NCBI RefSeq assembly: GCF_026191675.1
Contig: NZ_JAKRRY010000003.1
Coordinates: 62,001-126,000 of the forward strand
DNA: 64,000 nucleotides
Direction: 5' to 3'
From: Vibrio qingdaonensis
GTDB lineage: Bacteria; Pseudomonadota; Gammaproteobacteria; Enterobacterales; Vibrionaceae
In this document: piece by piece, positions 36,841-45,575 of the stretch
Layout of the letters: each line of letters opens with the position of its first letter
How positions within the stretch are numbered: position 1 is the stretch's first letter
Notes under the pieces: model-generated
Databases searched by the model: none
What the model was told of the DNA's origin: nothing
The model's input: only the letters and a program-made list of their open reading frames with translations
Position numbers and translations under genes: made by a program

Positions 36841-38577
36841 ATGCAAAACCCAACCCCAGACATGTTATCTGGCGCTGAAATGATCGTTCAGTCCTTGATC
36901 GATGAAGGCGTACAGCAAATCTTTGGCTACCCTGGTGGCTCTGTACTTGATATCTATGATGCGCTTCATCAAAAACAAGAAGATATTCAACACGTATTAG
37001 TTCGACATGAACAAGCGGCGACACACATGGCCGATGGTTATGCTCGAGCAACAGGCAAGCCTGGTGTGGTGTTGGTCTGTTCAGGTCCTGGTGCGACGAA
37101 TACCATTACCGGTATTGCGACTGCTTATATGGACTCGATTCCTATGGTCGTACTGTCTGGTAACGTACCTAATAATCTAATCGGTAATGATGCATTCCAA
37201 GAATGTGACATGGTGGGGGTTTCTCGTCCTGTCGTTAAACACAGCTTTTTGCTTAAACGCGCAGAAGACATTGCCGATACGATAAAGAAAGCATTTTACA
37301 TTGCGTCAACAGGGCGTCCTGGACCTGTGGTGGTTGATATCCCTAAAGACGTAATGAACCCTCAAATTACATTCCCTTATGAATACCCTGAGACGGTTGC
37401 ATTGCGTTCATATAACCCAACAACGTCGGGTCATAAAGGGCAAATTAAGAAAGCACTCAAAGCGATTTTAGACGCGAAAAAACCGATTCTTTATATTGGT
37501 GGCGGCGCAGTGATGGCGGAAGCCGATCAACAGATTGCTAAGTTTGCTGAGACGTTAAATCTGCCAGTGGTGAGCACGTTAATGGGCCTAGGGGCATTCC
37601 CTGGCACGCATAAAAATGCGCTCGGTATGCTCGGTATGCATGGTACGTATGAAGCCAACATGGCGATGCACGATGCAGACCTTATTTTTGGAGTCGGCGT
37701 TCGTTTTGATGATCGTACTACCAACAATTTAGAGAAGTACTGTCCGAACGCTAAAGTGGTACACATTGATATTGACCCTTCTTCTATATCGAAAAATGTG
37801 CCAGCGGATCTGCCTATTGTCGGCTCTGCAGATGTAGTGCTTGATTCCATGCTGAAATTGCTCATTGAACAAGGCGGCACAAATGACGCACAAGCACTTG
37901 ATGCTTGGTGGACAGATATTGAAAGCTGGCGAGATCGTCAATGCTTGAGTTACGAAAAGTCAGATGAAAAAATCAAACCACAACAAGTGATTGAAGTGCT
38001 CCATAAACTGACTGGTGGCGATGCGTATGTGGCATCGGATGTTGGTCAGCACCAGATGTTTGCTGCGCTCTACTACCCATTCAATAAACCAAGAAGGTGG
38101 ATTAATTCAGGTGGTCTAGGCACGATGGGCTTTGGCTTCCCTGCTGCGATGGGCGTGAAGTTTGCTTACCCTGATGAAGAAGTGGTTTGTGTGACGGGAG
38201 ATGGCAGCATTCAAATGAATATTCAAGAGCTATCGACCGCAATGCAATATGACATTCCAGTTAAAATTATTAACCTGAATAACCGCTTCCTAGGCATGGT
38301 AAAGCAGTGGCAAGATATTATTTATCAAGGTCGTCACTCTAACTCGTATATGAGTTCAGTTCCTGATTTTGCTGCGATTGCTGAGGCATACGGTCATGTT
38401 GGTATTCGTATTTCTCACCCAAATGAACTTGAAGAAGGTCTTAAAAAAGCGCTTTCGATGAAAGATCGTTTGGTTTTTGTTGATATTAATGTTGATGAAA
38501 CCGAGCATGTCTATCCAATGCAAATCAAAGGCGAAGGCATGGATAAAATGTGGTTGAGCAAGACGGAGAGAACGTAA
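36841..38577 (+). CDS. ilvI: acetolactate synthase isozyme III large subunit
   Basis: 578 residues. It condenses two pyruvates to acetolactate, or pyruvate with 2-ketobutyrate, as the first common step of valine, leucine and isoleucine synthesis. It is ThDP- and FAD-dependent. The catalytic Glu is in VRHEQAAT, the FAD region has [17 protein letters not shown], and the ThDP/Mg motif is [15 protein letters not shown] followed by [12 protein letters not shown]. It resembles E. coli IlvI closely along its whole length, including the ending MWLSKTERT. The stop is one base before the ilvH ATG. Confidence 0.95.
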   Translation: MQNPTPDMLSGAEMIVQSLIDEGVQQIFGYPGGSVLDIYDALHQKQEDIQHVLVRHEQAATHMADGYARATGKPGVVLVCSGPGATNTITGIATAYMDSIPMVVLSGNVPNNLIGNDAFQECDMVGVSRPVVKHSFLLKRAEDIADTIKKAFYIASTGRPGPVVVDIPKDVMNPQITFPYEYPETVALRSYNPTTSGHKGQIKKALKAILDAKKPILYIGGGAVMAEADQQIAKFAETLNLPVVSTLMGLGAFPGTHKNALGMLGMHGTYEANMAMHDADLIFGVGVRFDDRTTNNLEKYCPNAKVVHIDIDPSSISKNVPADLPIVGSADVVLDSMLKLLIEQGGTNDAQALDAWWTDIESWRDRQCLSYEKSDEKIKPQQVIEVLHKLTGGDAYVASDVGQHQMFAALYYPFNKPRRWINSGGLGTMGFGFPAAMGVKFAYPDEEVVCVTGDGSIQMNIQELSTAMQYDIPVKIINLNNRFLGMVKQWQDIIYQGRHSNSYMSSVPDFAAIAEAYGHVGIRISHPNELEEGLKKALSMKDRLVFVDINVDETEHVYPMQIKGEGMDKMWLSKTERT

Positions 38578-38578
38578 T

Positions 38579-39073
38579 ATGAAGCACATTATTTCACTAC
38601 TCATGGAAAACCAACCGGGTTCATTATCACGCGTGGTTGGCTTGTTCTCTCAGCGTGGCTACAACATTGAATCTTTGAATGTATCGCCGACCGAAGATGA
38701 GACCTTATCTCGTCTCAATATCACGACGGCGTCGAGTGAAATGCAATTGGAGCAAATTCAAAAGCAATTGCATAAATTAATCGATGTCCTGAAAGTTCAA
38801 GAAGTGACAGCTGTTGAGCATATTGAACGTGAGTTGATGATGGTCAAAGTGAAAGCCAGTGGCTTTGCTCGAGCTGAAGTTAAACGTACGGCGGATATTT
38901 TCCGCGGTCAAATAGTAGATGTCACCGCATCCCAGTATACGGTGCAATTGGCAGGGACCTGTGAAAAGCTTGATGCTTTTATTACGGCGTTATCTGAAGT
39001 CACCGACGTTGTGGAAGTGGCGAGAAGTGGTATCGTTGGTATTGCTCGAGGTGAGCGAGCCCTTAAAGCTTAA
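38579..39073 (+). CDS. ilvH: acetolactate synthase isozyme III small regulatory subunit
   Basis: 164 residues. The N-terminal ACT domain (HIISLLMENQPGSLSRVVGLFSQRGYNIESL) binds valine and imposes feedback inhibition on IlvI. The C-terminal domain (ELMMVKVKA onward) activates the large subunit. The Gly and Asn of the effector loop (NQPGS) are present. It follows ilvI after a single base, so the pair is translated together. A strong bidirectional terminator follows. Confidence 0.95.
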   Translation: MKHIISLLMENQPGSLSRVVGLFSQRGYNIESLNVSPTEDETLSRLNITTASSEMQLEQIQKQLHKLIDVLKVQEVTAVEHIERELMMVKVKASGFARAEVKRTADIFRGQIVDVTASQYTVQLAGTCEKLDAFITALSEVTDVVEVARSGIVGIARGERALKA

Positions 39074-39099
39074 CGATTAAAGTTCGAAATGCAGTCCAA

Positions 39100-39136
39100 T
39101 AAAAAACCAGCCTGTTGATGACAGGCTGGTTTTTTG
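39100..39136. terminator. bidirectional terminator between ilvH and dolP
   Basis: AAAAACCAGCCTGT / ACAGGCTGGTTTTT, a perfect stem of about 14 bp with a 5-base loop, lying between convergent genes. Confidence 0.93.
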
Positions 39137-39176
39137 TTTCTGGTGAAGTAAGTAGGTAGCCGTCAGTGATTGACCC

Positions 39177-39869
39177 TTAACCTTCCACTTCTACGAAAGG
39201 CGCAGGCTCTTCAATAATTGGTCGCATCGCCTCTTCCTCTGTAGTAACCGGTGCTGAGTTGACACTTTGTTGCTTGTTGAGCTCTTTTTTCGGTTCTACT
39301 TCGGCCTCAGTATTGAGTTTTTCTTGTGTCTCACTGAATTGGAAAGCACGAATCACCTGAGATACGCCTGATATCTTACGTGCTATCTCGGTGGCAACGT
39401 CGGCGTGCTCTTTGGAGACATAGCCGAGTAAAAACACTTCTTTGTTTTCAGTGATGACTTTTATTTTTACACCATTCAGGCGGTCGTCAGTCAATAATGC
39501 TGACTTCACTTTTGTCGTTAACCAGCTGTCATTACTCATTTGCGTGAAGCCAAGAGGACTATTAATTCGCACTTGATTGTAAACACGTTTTACCCCGTCT
39601 AAGGCAGAAACGCGCGCCTCAAGTGTGTTTCGTAGCGCTTCAGTTTGAGCTTGACCCATTAAAACCACAGTGCCGCGCTGTGAGCTCGCGACGACGCGAA
39701 CCTGACCAACGAATGGGGCTTTGTTTGTCATCCCAGCCACTTCTGATTCTAATGCGCTGTCATTCCATAGTTCTTTAGCTGAGCGGGTATCGGTAACTTC
39801 AAACAACCCTGCACAACCAGAGAGTGCTAAGCTCATCGCGAGTAAGGCGACGGTTTTGAATATTTTCAT
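39177..39869 (-). CDS. dolP: BON domain outer-membrane lipoprotein DolP (YraP)
   Basis: 230 residues from the ATG at 39869, which has GAAGAG seven bases upstream. An ATG at 39884 would add five residues. A lipobox LSGC puts the lipid on Cys19. Two BON domains follow (about 40-110 with QVRVVASSQRGTVVLMGQA; 120-180 with TTKVKSALLTDDRLNGVKIKVITENKEVFLLGYV). DolP supports outer-membrane integrity and the BAM machinery in E. coli. The E. coli protein ends soon after the second BON domain (191 residues); this one has about 50 extra polar, acidic residues ending EEPAPFVEVEG. The gene follows diaA, with the starts and stops almost touching. Confidence 0.9.
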   Translation of the reverse strand: MKIFKTVALLAMSLALSGCAGLFEVTDTRSAKELWNDSALESEVAGMTNKAPFVGQVRVVASSQRGTVVLMGQAQTEALRNTLEARVSALDGVKRVYNQVRINSPLGFTQMSNDSWLTTKVKSALLTDDRLNGVKIKVITENKEVFLLGYVSKEHADVATEIARKISGVSQVIRAFQFSETQEKLNTEAEVEPKKELNKQQSVNSAPVTTEEEAMRPIIEEPAPFVEVEG

Positions 39870-39873
39870 AGCG

Positions 39874-40464
39874 TTACTCTTCATGAGCTGGGAATAGAAC
39901 CTGATCGATCAGATCGCACAGGCAATGAAGGGTGACCATATGGACTTCATGGATGCGTGAGGTGCGGTGAGAAGGGATACGTATTTCAACGTCATTTTCA
40001 CCCAGTAATCCGGCCATTTCGCCGCCATCTTTACCAGTAAAAGCAATAATTGTCATATCACGAGTTACTGCCGCTTCCATTGCTTTAATGACATTTTTGC
40101 TATTTCCGCTGGTAGAAATGGCCAGTAATATGTCGTCAGTTTGACCGAACGCGCGCACTTGCTTAGCGTAAATATCTTCAAAGTTATAGTCGTTAGCAAC
40201 CGCGGTCATGGTGGTGTTGTCGGTGGTCAGTGCCATGGCGGGAAGACTTGGTCGCTCGGTCTCAAAGCGGTTTAGTAAACACGAAACAAATTGCTGGGCA
40301 TTGACGGCAGAGCCCCCGTTCCCGCAGCAAAGAATTTTACTGCCATTAAGCAGAGTCGCAACCATCGCTTGTGCCGCGTGGGTGATGACATCAGGCAGCG
40401 CTTCTGCTGCTGCTATTTGAATTTGAATGCTTTCAGTAAAGCTTTCTTTAATGCTATCGCGCAT
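39874..40464 (-). CDS. diaA: DnaA initiator-associating protein DiaA (SIS domain)
   Basis: 196 residues. The sugar-isomerase (SIS) fold carries [16 protein letters not shown] and [14 protein letters not shown], close to both DiaA and GmhA. Compared with E. coli DiaA the match runs along the full length ([40 protein letters not shown]). The genomic setting yraN-diaA-dolP also indicates DiaA rather than phosphoheptose isomerase. DiaA tetramers bind DnaA and help initiate replication at the right time. It begins 3 bases after yraN on the same strand. Confidence 0.9.
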   Translation of the reverse strand: MRDSIKESFTESIQIQIAAAEALPDVITHAAQAMVATLLNGSKILCCGNGGSAVNAQQFVSCLLNRFETERPSLPAMALTTDNTTMTAVANDYNFEDIYAKQVRAFGQTDDILLAISTSGNSKNVIKAMEAAVTRDMTIIAFTGKDGGEMAGLLGENDVEIRIPSHRTSRIHEVHMVTLHCLCDLIDQVLFPAHEE

Positions 40465-40466
40465 GG

Positions 40467-40880
40467 TTATCCTTGAGTAATCGCGTTTTTTATCCAGTCA
40501 ATGTCTTCGCCACTGTTATGTATGGCGACGACATCAAATCGAAATTCAGTATCGTACGGTGACAAGCCGTTTTTCATCAGCCAAACCATGGCTGCTTTTT
40601 GTAGTTTTTTTGCTTTGGATGCAGTGACCATCTCTTGGGCATGGCCATATTGACGGTTTTTTCGGTATTTTACCTCAACAAAGACCAGGCATGTAGCATC
40701 TTGCATGATGAGATCGAGTTCGCCACATTTTACCGTGTAGTTTTTTGTCAGCGTACTTAGGCCGTGTCGACCCAAATACGCTTGCGCTAGGTCTTCGTAA
40801 TGTTGACCTAGCTGTCGTTTGTTTTTTGGAGCGTCTTGCTCGATACTTGCTCGGGTTTTATTCCACAGTTGTCGTATCAT
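40467..40880 (-). CDS. yraN: UPF0102 family protein YraN, nuclease-fold
   Basis: 137 residues from the ATG at 40880 ([12 protein letters not shown]), preceded by GGAAG. A longer reading to 41012 lies wholly inside lpoA and is not family-like. The core [27 protein letters not shown] and [10 protein letters not shown] shows the PD-(D/E)XK-type E-x-D / E-V-K residues. The family resembles Holliday junction resolvases, but its function is not established. Its first 23 bases overlap the 3' end of lpoA, so the two are translationally linked. Confidence 0.88.
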   Translation of the reverse strand: MIRQLWNKTRASIEQDAPKNKRQLGQHYEDLAQAYLGRHGLSTLTKNYTVKCGELDLIMQDATCLVFVEVKYRKNRQYGHAQEMVTASKAKKLQKAAMVWLMKNGLSPYDTEFRFDVVAIHNSGEDIDWIKNAITQG

Positions 40881-42771
40881 TTGCTTCCAATTCACTGCTT
40901 TCGATGGTGCTATTGACGCCAGTAGCGTTACCGGTAGCACTGTCGGCAACGTTAGTGGTTTGTGATTTAGCTTGACCATGGACGCCCCATGCAATTTGTC
41001 GTTGAACCACACAGTTGCTATCTATCGAAAGGGTACCCGTTTGACCGTCAACAGAATAACCGACGACGGCTTTAAGTTGTGGCAGTTCTTTGGTTAGGGT
41101 ATACGCATCCATTCCCAATGCTTGTAAGCGTTTCTCTGCATTTGAACTCTTTGGCCAAAACTTGGTCATTTGAGCGTCAAGTTGCTCATCTTCGTCAATG
41201 AGCATTGGAATGTCACTATACACAACGCCAGTGAGATCTTCATATTGGCGCTTACTTGAATTGCTGTGGGAGTCGGCAAACAATTTTGGTTGGCTTGCAT
41301 CTGGGTTAATGGCAACTTCGATAAAGGGTTTGATTAGCGTAAGATCGGCGCCGTTAGCCACAATGTAAACCGAGTCAATATCGCGGCGGCTTCTTGGTTG
41401 GTTCTCTAATTTAAGGCCGGTTAGTGTTTCCATTTGAGCAATACGTTGCTGGCTGTCTTGCAGCCCAAAGACGTTGTTAATGGTTTTTTGTAATTGAGCT
41501 CGATTGCTGTATTGAGCCACGGCAATGTTATTGGTGCTTAATTTGCCCCATTCTTCCTCGAAGGCTTTGACTACACGGTTTCCAAGGCTACTTTTAGGTG
41601 CCAGGATCAGCGGATAGGCATAGTTTTCCTGCGCAAGATGCTTCGCCGCTTGTGAGACTTCCTGCTCTGGAGATAAGGTTAAATAGCACATCGACTGGCT
41701 GGGCTCGATAACGGTAGGGATATTTAGTGCAAGAGCTGGAATTGGCGTCTCTGTTGCTAATTGAGCTTGCTGCAGTTTTTCAACATTTTCTTTAATCAGC
41801 GGACCGACAATGAAGTCGACATCATTAGCAATAAGCTGCGCTTTGATATCAGCAGGCGTTGTTTCATTAGTGTCGATGATCGTGAAGGTCGCATCAGGAT
41901 CGCGTTGATCATCATCCATGGTCGCCATCATGAAACCATCACGGACCAATTGCGCTTGTTTCGCGTACTTACCCGTTAACGGCAGTAAAAGCGCAGTGCT
42001 ATGAGGCGTGGAAATCTCGAGGCTCAAGATATCGTAGATACTTTGTGGCGTATAAAGCGCAGCTGGATGATTACTATTTTCCGCTAACCACTTTTCAAGT
42101 GTATTTTGCAATTGAGGTAAGCTGCTTCCCAGAGCCTTCATATAGCTGGCAAGTTGCACCCAGCCATCAAGAATTTCTTCTTCAGGTTTAATGGTAAGTT
42201 GTGACAACTGCTCAGATGATAATTGATTTAGGTTGTGCCAAATATTGTCGTTAATAATTTGCTGCTGCGCGCGTGGTGCAAAACCTGACATGGCAATATA
42301 CTCACGGCTTGACTCTACGTAGTCGCCCATAATCGCTAAGCTTTGGCCGCGTAAGTTGTGATACTGCATCCATTGTTGCTGCAGCAAAGGCCACTCTGCG
42401 GGTAGATTAAGCTGTAGGTAAGCGTCTTGAGCTTTACCTTGAGCAAGGTTAAGTTCAGCGCGCGCCAATTGCCATTCAGCTTGTTGAATGGTGCTCAAGT
42501 TTTGTTTGGCTAAACGGTTAGACAAGCGCTGCGCTTGTTCGTAGTTGCCTTCTTGAATGGAAGCTTTAAAGGCAAGGATGAGCCACTCATTGGCAAAACC
42601 GCCTTGGTCGCTGTCTGCACGCATTAAATAGGTTTCAGAAGAGGCGGTAGGGGCCATTGTGATATCAACACTGGTTGGCGCGCTGGGTTGTGTTGAACAC
42701 GCGGCAATGGACAGTGCCAGTGCGATGGGTGTTAGCAGGCGCGTTACACTATTTTTTTTACGGTTCATCAT
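40858..42771 (-). CDS. lpoA: penicillin-binding protein activator LpoA
   Basis: About 637 residues. Several starts are possible (42792 GTG, 42777, 42771, 42768). The ATG at 42771 best fits AAAGAG nine bases upstream. The lipobox LSIAAC places the lipid on Cys25, so it is an outer-membrane lipoprotein facing inward. The N-terminal helical TPR-like domain (about 40-235) precedes a C-terminal domain shaped like a periplasmic binding protein (ALLLPLTGKYAKQAQLVRDGF; VDFIVGPLIKENVEKL). LpoA reaches through the peptidoglycan to activate PBP1A. It lacks the long Ala/Pro-rich insert seen in E. coli. A short acidic tail ([13 protein letters not shown]) closes the protein. Confidence 0.92.
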   Translation of the reverse strand: MMNRKKNSVTRLLTPIALALSIAACSTQPSAPTSVDITMAPTASSETYLMRADSDQGGFANEWLILAFKASIQEGNYEQAQRLSNRLAKQNLSTIQQAEWQLARAELNLAQGKAQDAYLQLNLPAEWPLLQQQWMQYHNLRGQSLAIMGDYVESSREYIAMSGFAPRAQQQIINDNIWHNLNQLSSEQLSQLTIKPEEEILDGWVQLASYMKALGSSLPQLQNTLEKWLAENSNHPAALYTPQSIYDILSLEISTPHSTALLLPLTGKYAKQAQLVRDGFMMATMDDDQRDPDATFTIIDTNETTPADIKAQLIANDVDFIVGPLIKENVEKLQQAQLATETPIPALALNIPTVIEPSQSMCYLTLSPEQEVSQAAKHLAQENYAYPLILAPKSSLGNRVVKAFEEEWGKLSTNNIAVAQYSNRAQLQKTINNVFGLQDSQQRIAQMETLTGLKLENQPRSRRDIDSVYIVANGADLTLIKPFIEVAINPDASQPKLFADSHSNSSKRQYEDLTGVVYSDIPMLIDEDEQLDAQMTKFWPKSSNAEKRLQALGMDAYTLTKELPQLKAVVGYSVDGQTGTLSIDSNCVVQRQIAWGVHGQAKSQTTNVADSATGNATGVNSTIESSELEANDTTTVE

Positions 42772-42839
42772 TGCCATGAGCTCTTTAATCACTATTCGTG
42801 TAAAATCATTATATTAATCGTTGAAGTGATGGTAAACAA

Positions 42840-43703
42840 ATGACAAGCAACAAAACCATTCATATCGAGCAACCAACGCTCTTTATTGTGCCAACTCCCA
42901 TTGGGAACCTTGGTGATATTACACATAGGGCACTAGAGGTGTTGCATAGTGTGGATATTATTGCCGCTGAAGACACCAGACATACTGGTAAACTTCTTTC
43001 TCACTTCAATATACAAACTAGAACATTTGCGCTCCATGATCACAACGAGCAACAAAAAGCACAAGTTTTAGTTGAAAAATTGTTATCTGGCGAGTCCATT
43101 GCATTGGTCTCTGATGCTGGGACGCCATTAATCAGCGATCCAGGGTACCATCTTGTTTCGCAATGTCGTCAAGCTGGCGTTAATGTTGTGCCATTACCGG
43201 GTGCATGCGCAGTGATTACTGCGTTAAGTGCATCGGGCTTACCTTCTGACCGCTTTAGTTTTGAAGGCTTTTTGCCAGCAAAAAGTAAAGGACGTAAAGA
43301 TAAGTTTTTAGAAATTGCGAAAGTTGAGCGTACCTGTATTTTCTATGAATCACCACATCGTATTACTGAATCTTTGGCAAATATGCTTGAAGTATTGGGG
43401 CCAGATCGTGAAGTGGTGCTGGCTCGTGAGCTAACAAAAACCTTTGAAACTATCCAAGGCTTGCCGCTGGGTGAACTGATTGAGTGGATTGCAGAAGACG
43501 ATAACCGTAAACGTGGTGAGATGGTATTGCTTATACATGGCCATCGTGAAGCAGCGGTTGAAGGCTTACCTGATGAGGCGCTAAGAGCGTTAGGTATTTT
43601 AGTTAAAGAGCTGCCATTAAAGAAAGCCGCAGCGATGACGGCTGAGATTTATAACCTGAAAAAGAACGCACTTTACAAATGGGGACTAGAAAACCTTGAG
43701 TAA
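42840..43703 (+). CDS. rsmI: 16S rRNA (cytidine(1402)-2'-O)-methyltransferase
   Basis: 287 residues. RsmI methylates the ribose of C1402 in the decoding centre. The tetrapyrrole-methylase-like fold is marked by [45 protein letters not shown] and [20 protein letters not shown]. It is divergent from lpoA, as usual. Its stop codon overlaps the -35 element of the RNase P RNA promoter, so the two are packed as tightly as possible. Confidence 0.95.
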   Translation: MTSNKTIHIEQPTLFIVPTPIGNLGDITHRALEVLHSVDIIAAEDTRHTGKLLSHFNIQTRTFALHDHNEQQKAQVLVEKLLSGESIALVSDAGTPLISDPGYHLVSQCRQAGVNVVPLPGACAVITALSASGLPSDRFSFEGFLPAKSKGRKDKFLEIAKVERTCIFYESPHRITESLANMLEVLGPDREVVLARELTKTFETIQGLPLGELIEWIAEDDNRKRGEMVLLIHGHREAAVEGLPDEALRALGILVKELPLKKAAAMTAEIYNLKKNALYKWGLENLE

Positions 43704-43724
43704 TTGCTCGCGCTCCTATACAAT
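43696..43724 (+). promoter_or_regulatory. rnpB promoter
   Basis: -35 TTGAGT at 43696-43701 (in the last codons of rsmI), a 17-base spacer, -10 TACAAT at 43719-43724, then a GC-rich discriminator CCGCGGCCT up to the RNA start at 43734. A GC-rich discriminator is typical of stable-RNA promoters sensitive to ppGpp and DksA. Confidence 0.65.
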
Positions 43725-43733
43725 CCGCGGCCT

Positions 43734-44140
43734 GAAGTTGACCAGATAGTCGCTGCTTCGTTGACGTCCCCTTGAGCTTGTCTTGGGGGAGACTGACGGA
43801 GGGGAGGAAAGTCCGGGCTCCACAGAGCAGGGTGCCAGGTAACGCCTGGGGGGCGCAAGCCCACGACAAGTGCAGCAGAGAGAAGACCGCCGATGGCTCT
43901 ATTTCTTCGGAAAGAGCACAGGTAAGGCTGAAAGGGTGCGGTAAGAGCGCACCGGACGACTGGTAACAGTTCGTTGCAGGGTAAACTCCACCCGGAGCAA
44001 GACCAAATAGGCTTTCACATTGCGCGGCTCGCGTAAGGAAGCGGGTAGGTTGCTTGAGCCAGTGAGCGATTGCTGGCCTAGACGAATGGCTATCACCGCT
44101 TAGGCGGATACAGAACCCGGCTTATAGGTCAACTTCACCT
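43734..44140 (+). ncRNA. rnpB: RNase P RNA (type A)
   Basis: About 400 bases. The ends pair perfectly: GAAGTTGACC at 43734-43743 with GGTCAACTTC at 44127-44136. Conserved core stretches are visible: GAGGAAAGTCCGGGCTCC near 43801, GGGTGCCAGGTAACGCC near 43830, ACAGAA and the CCGGCTTATAGGTC 3' strand near 44111. These are hallmarks of bacterial type A RNase P RNA, the catalytic part of the enzyme that trims tRNA 5' leaders. Apparent ORFs in this interval are spurious. Confidence 0.95.
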
Positions 44141-44146
44141 TTTAAG

Positions 44147-44186
44147 AAAAACCCATTACAAATTGATTTTGTGATGGGTTTTTTGC
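44147..44186 (+). terminator. rnpB terminator
   Basis: ACCCATTACAAA / TTTGTGATGGGT with one G-T pair, followed by T6, ten bases after the RNase P RNA. Confidence 0.88.
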
Positions 44187-44292
44187 TTTTTTATCACCTA
44201 TCTTTACGTTAGGCTGAACTTAACCAGATGACGTTACTTCGTGAAATCAGTACACTTGTCATCTTTGCCCTAAGCAACTCTTGAGATCACCC
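44187..44292 (+). promoter_or_regulatory. rsmH upstream region; no mraZ
   Basis: Only about 106 bases lie between the rnpB terminator and rsmH, too few for mraZ, which often heads this cluster. A dyad AGATGAC...GTCATCT spans 44226-44264. The cluster promoter should lie here, but I could not fix its boxes. Confidence 0.5.
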
Positions 44293-45243
44293 ATGAGCGA
44301 ATCCTTTCAACACGTTTCAGTTTTACTGCATGAATCCATCGACGGCCTAGCCATTAAGCCTGACGGTATCTATATAGATGGCACGTTTGGTCGTGGTGGT
44401 CATAGTCGTCAAATTCTTTCACAATTAGGTGAAAATGGTCGCCTTTATAGTATCGACCGTGATCCCCAAGCAATTGAGGAAGCCGGTAAAATTGATGACC
44501 CTCGCTTTACCATCATCCATGGTCCATTTTCTGGGATGGCGCAATACGCAGAGCGTTATGATTTAGTTGGTAAAATTGATGGTGTATTGCTCGATCTTGG
44601 CGTGTCTTCGCCACAGCTTGATGATGCGGAACGTGGTTTTAGCTTCATGAAAGATGGGCCTCTAGATATGCGAATGGACCCAACGTCGGGTATGCCGGTA
44701 TCTCAATGGTTAGCCGAAGCGGACTTGGATGATATTACTTGGGTTATTCGTGAGTTTGGCGAAGACAAACATGCTCGCCGCATCGCAAAAGCAATTGTGG
44801 CTCATCGTGAAGATGAAGAAAAAGAGCCGCTTACGCGCACTAGCCAGCTTGCTAAGTTAATTTCTGAAGCGGCCCCAAAAAGTTTTAAAGAGAAAAAACA
44901 CCCTGCGACACGTAGTTTTCAAGCGTTTCGTATTTACATCAACAGCGAACTTGATGAAATCGATACCGCACTAAAAGGCGCAGCGAGTATTTTAGCGCCG
45001 GAAGGGCGTTTATCGGTGATCAGTTTTCACTCGTTAGAAGACCGTATGGTGAAGCACTTTATTCGTAAAGAGAGCCGAGGCCCACAAGTGCCTCATGGAA
45101 TTCCGATGACAGAAGCTCAAATCCGTGCGTTGGGTAGTGCCAACCTCAAAGCGGTGGGTAAAGCGCTGAAACCGACTGATCAAGAAGTGGAAGTAAATAC
45201 TCGCTCTAGAAGCTCAGTGCTTCGTGTTGCTGAAAAACTGTAA
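44293..45243 (+). CDS. rsmH: 16S rRNA (cytosine(1402)-N(4))-methyltransferase
   Basis: 316 residues from the ATG at 44293; a TTG at 44281 would add four residues. RsmH (MraW) methylates N4 of C1402, the same nucleotide whose ribose is methylated by RsmI, encoded 600 bases upstream. Motifs are [54 protein letters not shown] and [14 protein letters not shown]. It is the first gene of the dcw cluster here. Confidence 0.96.
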   Translation: MSESFQHVSVLLHESIDGLAIKPDGIYIDGTFGRGGHSRQILSQLGENGRLYSIDRDPQAIEEAGKIDDPRFTIIHGPFSGMAQYAERYDLVGKIDGVLLDLGVSSPQLDDAERGFSFMKDGPLDMRMDPTSGMPVSQWLAEADLDDITWVIREFGEDKHARRIAKAIVAHREDEEKEPLTRTSQLAKLISEAAPKSFKEKKHPATRSFQAFRIYINSELDEIDTALKGAASILAPEGRLSVISFHSLEDRMVKHFIRKESRGPQVPHGIPMTEAQIRALGSANLKAVGKALKPTDQEVEVNTRSRSSVLRVAEKL

Positions 45244-45254
45244 CGGACAAGTGG

Positions 45255-45575
45255 ATGTCTAACGAGCCTAAGCATAATCTTGCGAAAGTTATTTTTTTCG
45301 ACCTTATTACGGTAGGTCGATTGCCTCTTATTGCGCTTATGCTTATTTTTGCGACGGCGATGGGAGTGGTGTTTGCCACTCACCATACCCGACAAGCCGT
45401 GAACGAAAAAGACATGGCTTTGCAAGAGCGCGAAAGATTGGATAATGAGTGGCGAAACTTATTGTTAGAAGAAAACGCCCTCTCTGAACATAGCCGTGTT
45501 CAAGCTATGGCTAAGCAAGAGCTTGATATGAAGCGTCCAGATGCAAGCAAGGAAGTAGTGGTTTCTCTCAAATGA
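45255..45575 (+). CDS. ftsL: cell division protein FtsL
   Basis: 106 residues, a small bitopic membrane protein. The span is at about 24-42 (PLIALMLIFATAMGVVFATHH), and the periplasmic part is a leucine-zipper-like coiled coil (ERERLDNEWRNLLLEENALSEHSRVQAMA). FtsL joins FtsB and FtsQ in the complex that activates FtsWI at midcell. It follows rsmH after 11 bases and overlaps ftsI by four (ATGA). Confidence 0.93.
   Translation: MSNEPKHNLAKVIFFDLITVGRLPLIALMLIFATAMGVVFATHHTRQAVNEKDMALQERERLDNEWRNLLLEENALSEHSRVQAMAKQELDMKRPDASKEVVVSLK

Noticed and set aside
39874..40464. Phosphoheptose isomerase GmhA as identity of the SIS protein
   Set aside because: The yraN-diaA-dolP setting and full-length likeness to E. 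coli DiaA favour DiaA; GmhA is a more distant relative.
40858..41012. Long N-terminal extension of yraN inside lpoA
   Set aside because: The extra 44 residues are not YraN-like, and a good ribosome site precedes the ATG at 40880.
43603..44096. Several frames of 60-90 codons on both strands
   Set aside because: They lie over the RNase P RNA, whose conserved core and pairing ends explain the sequence.
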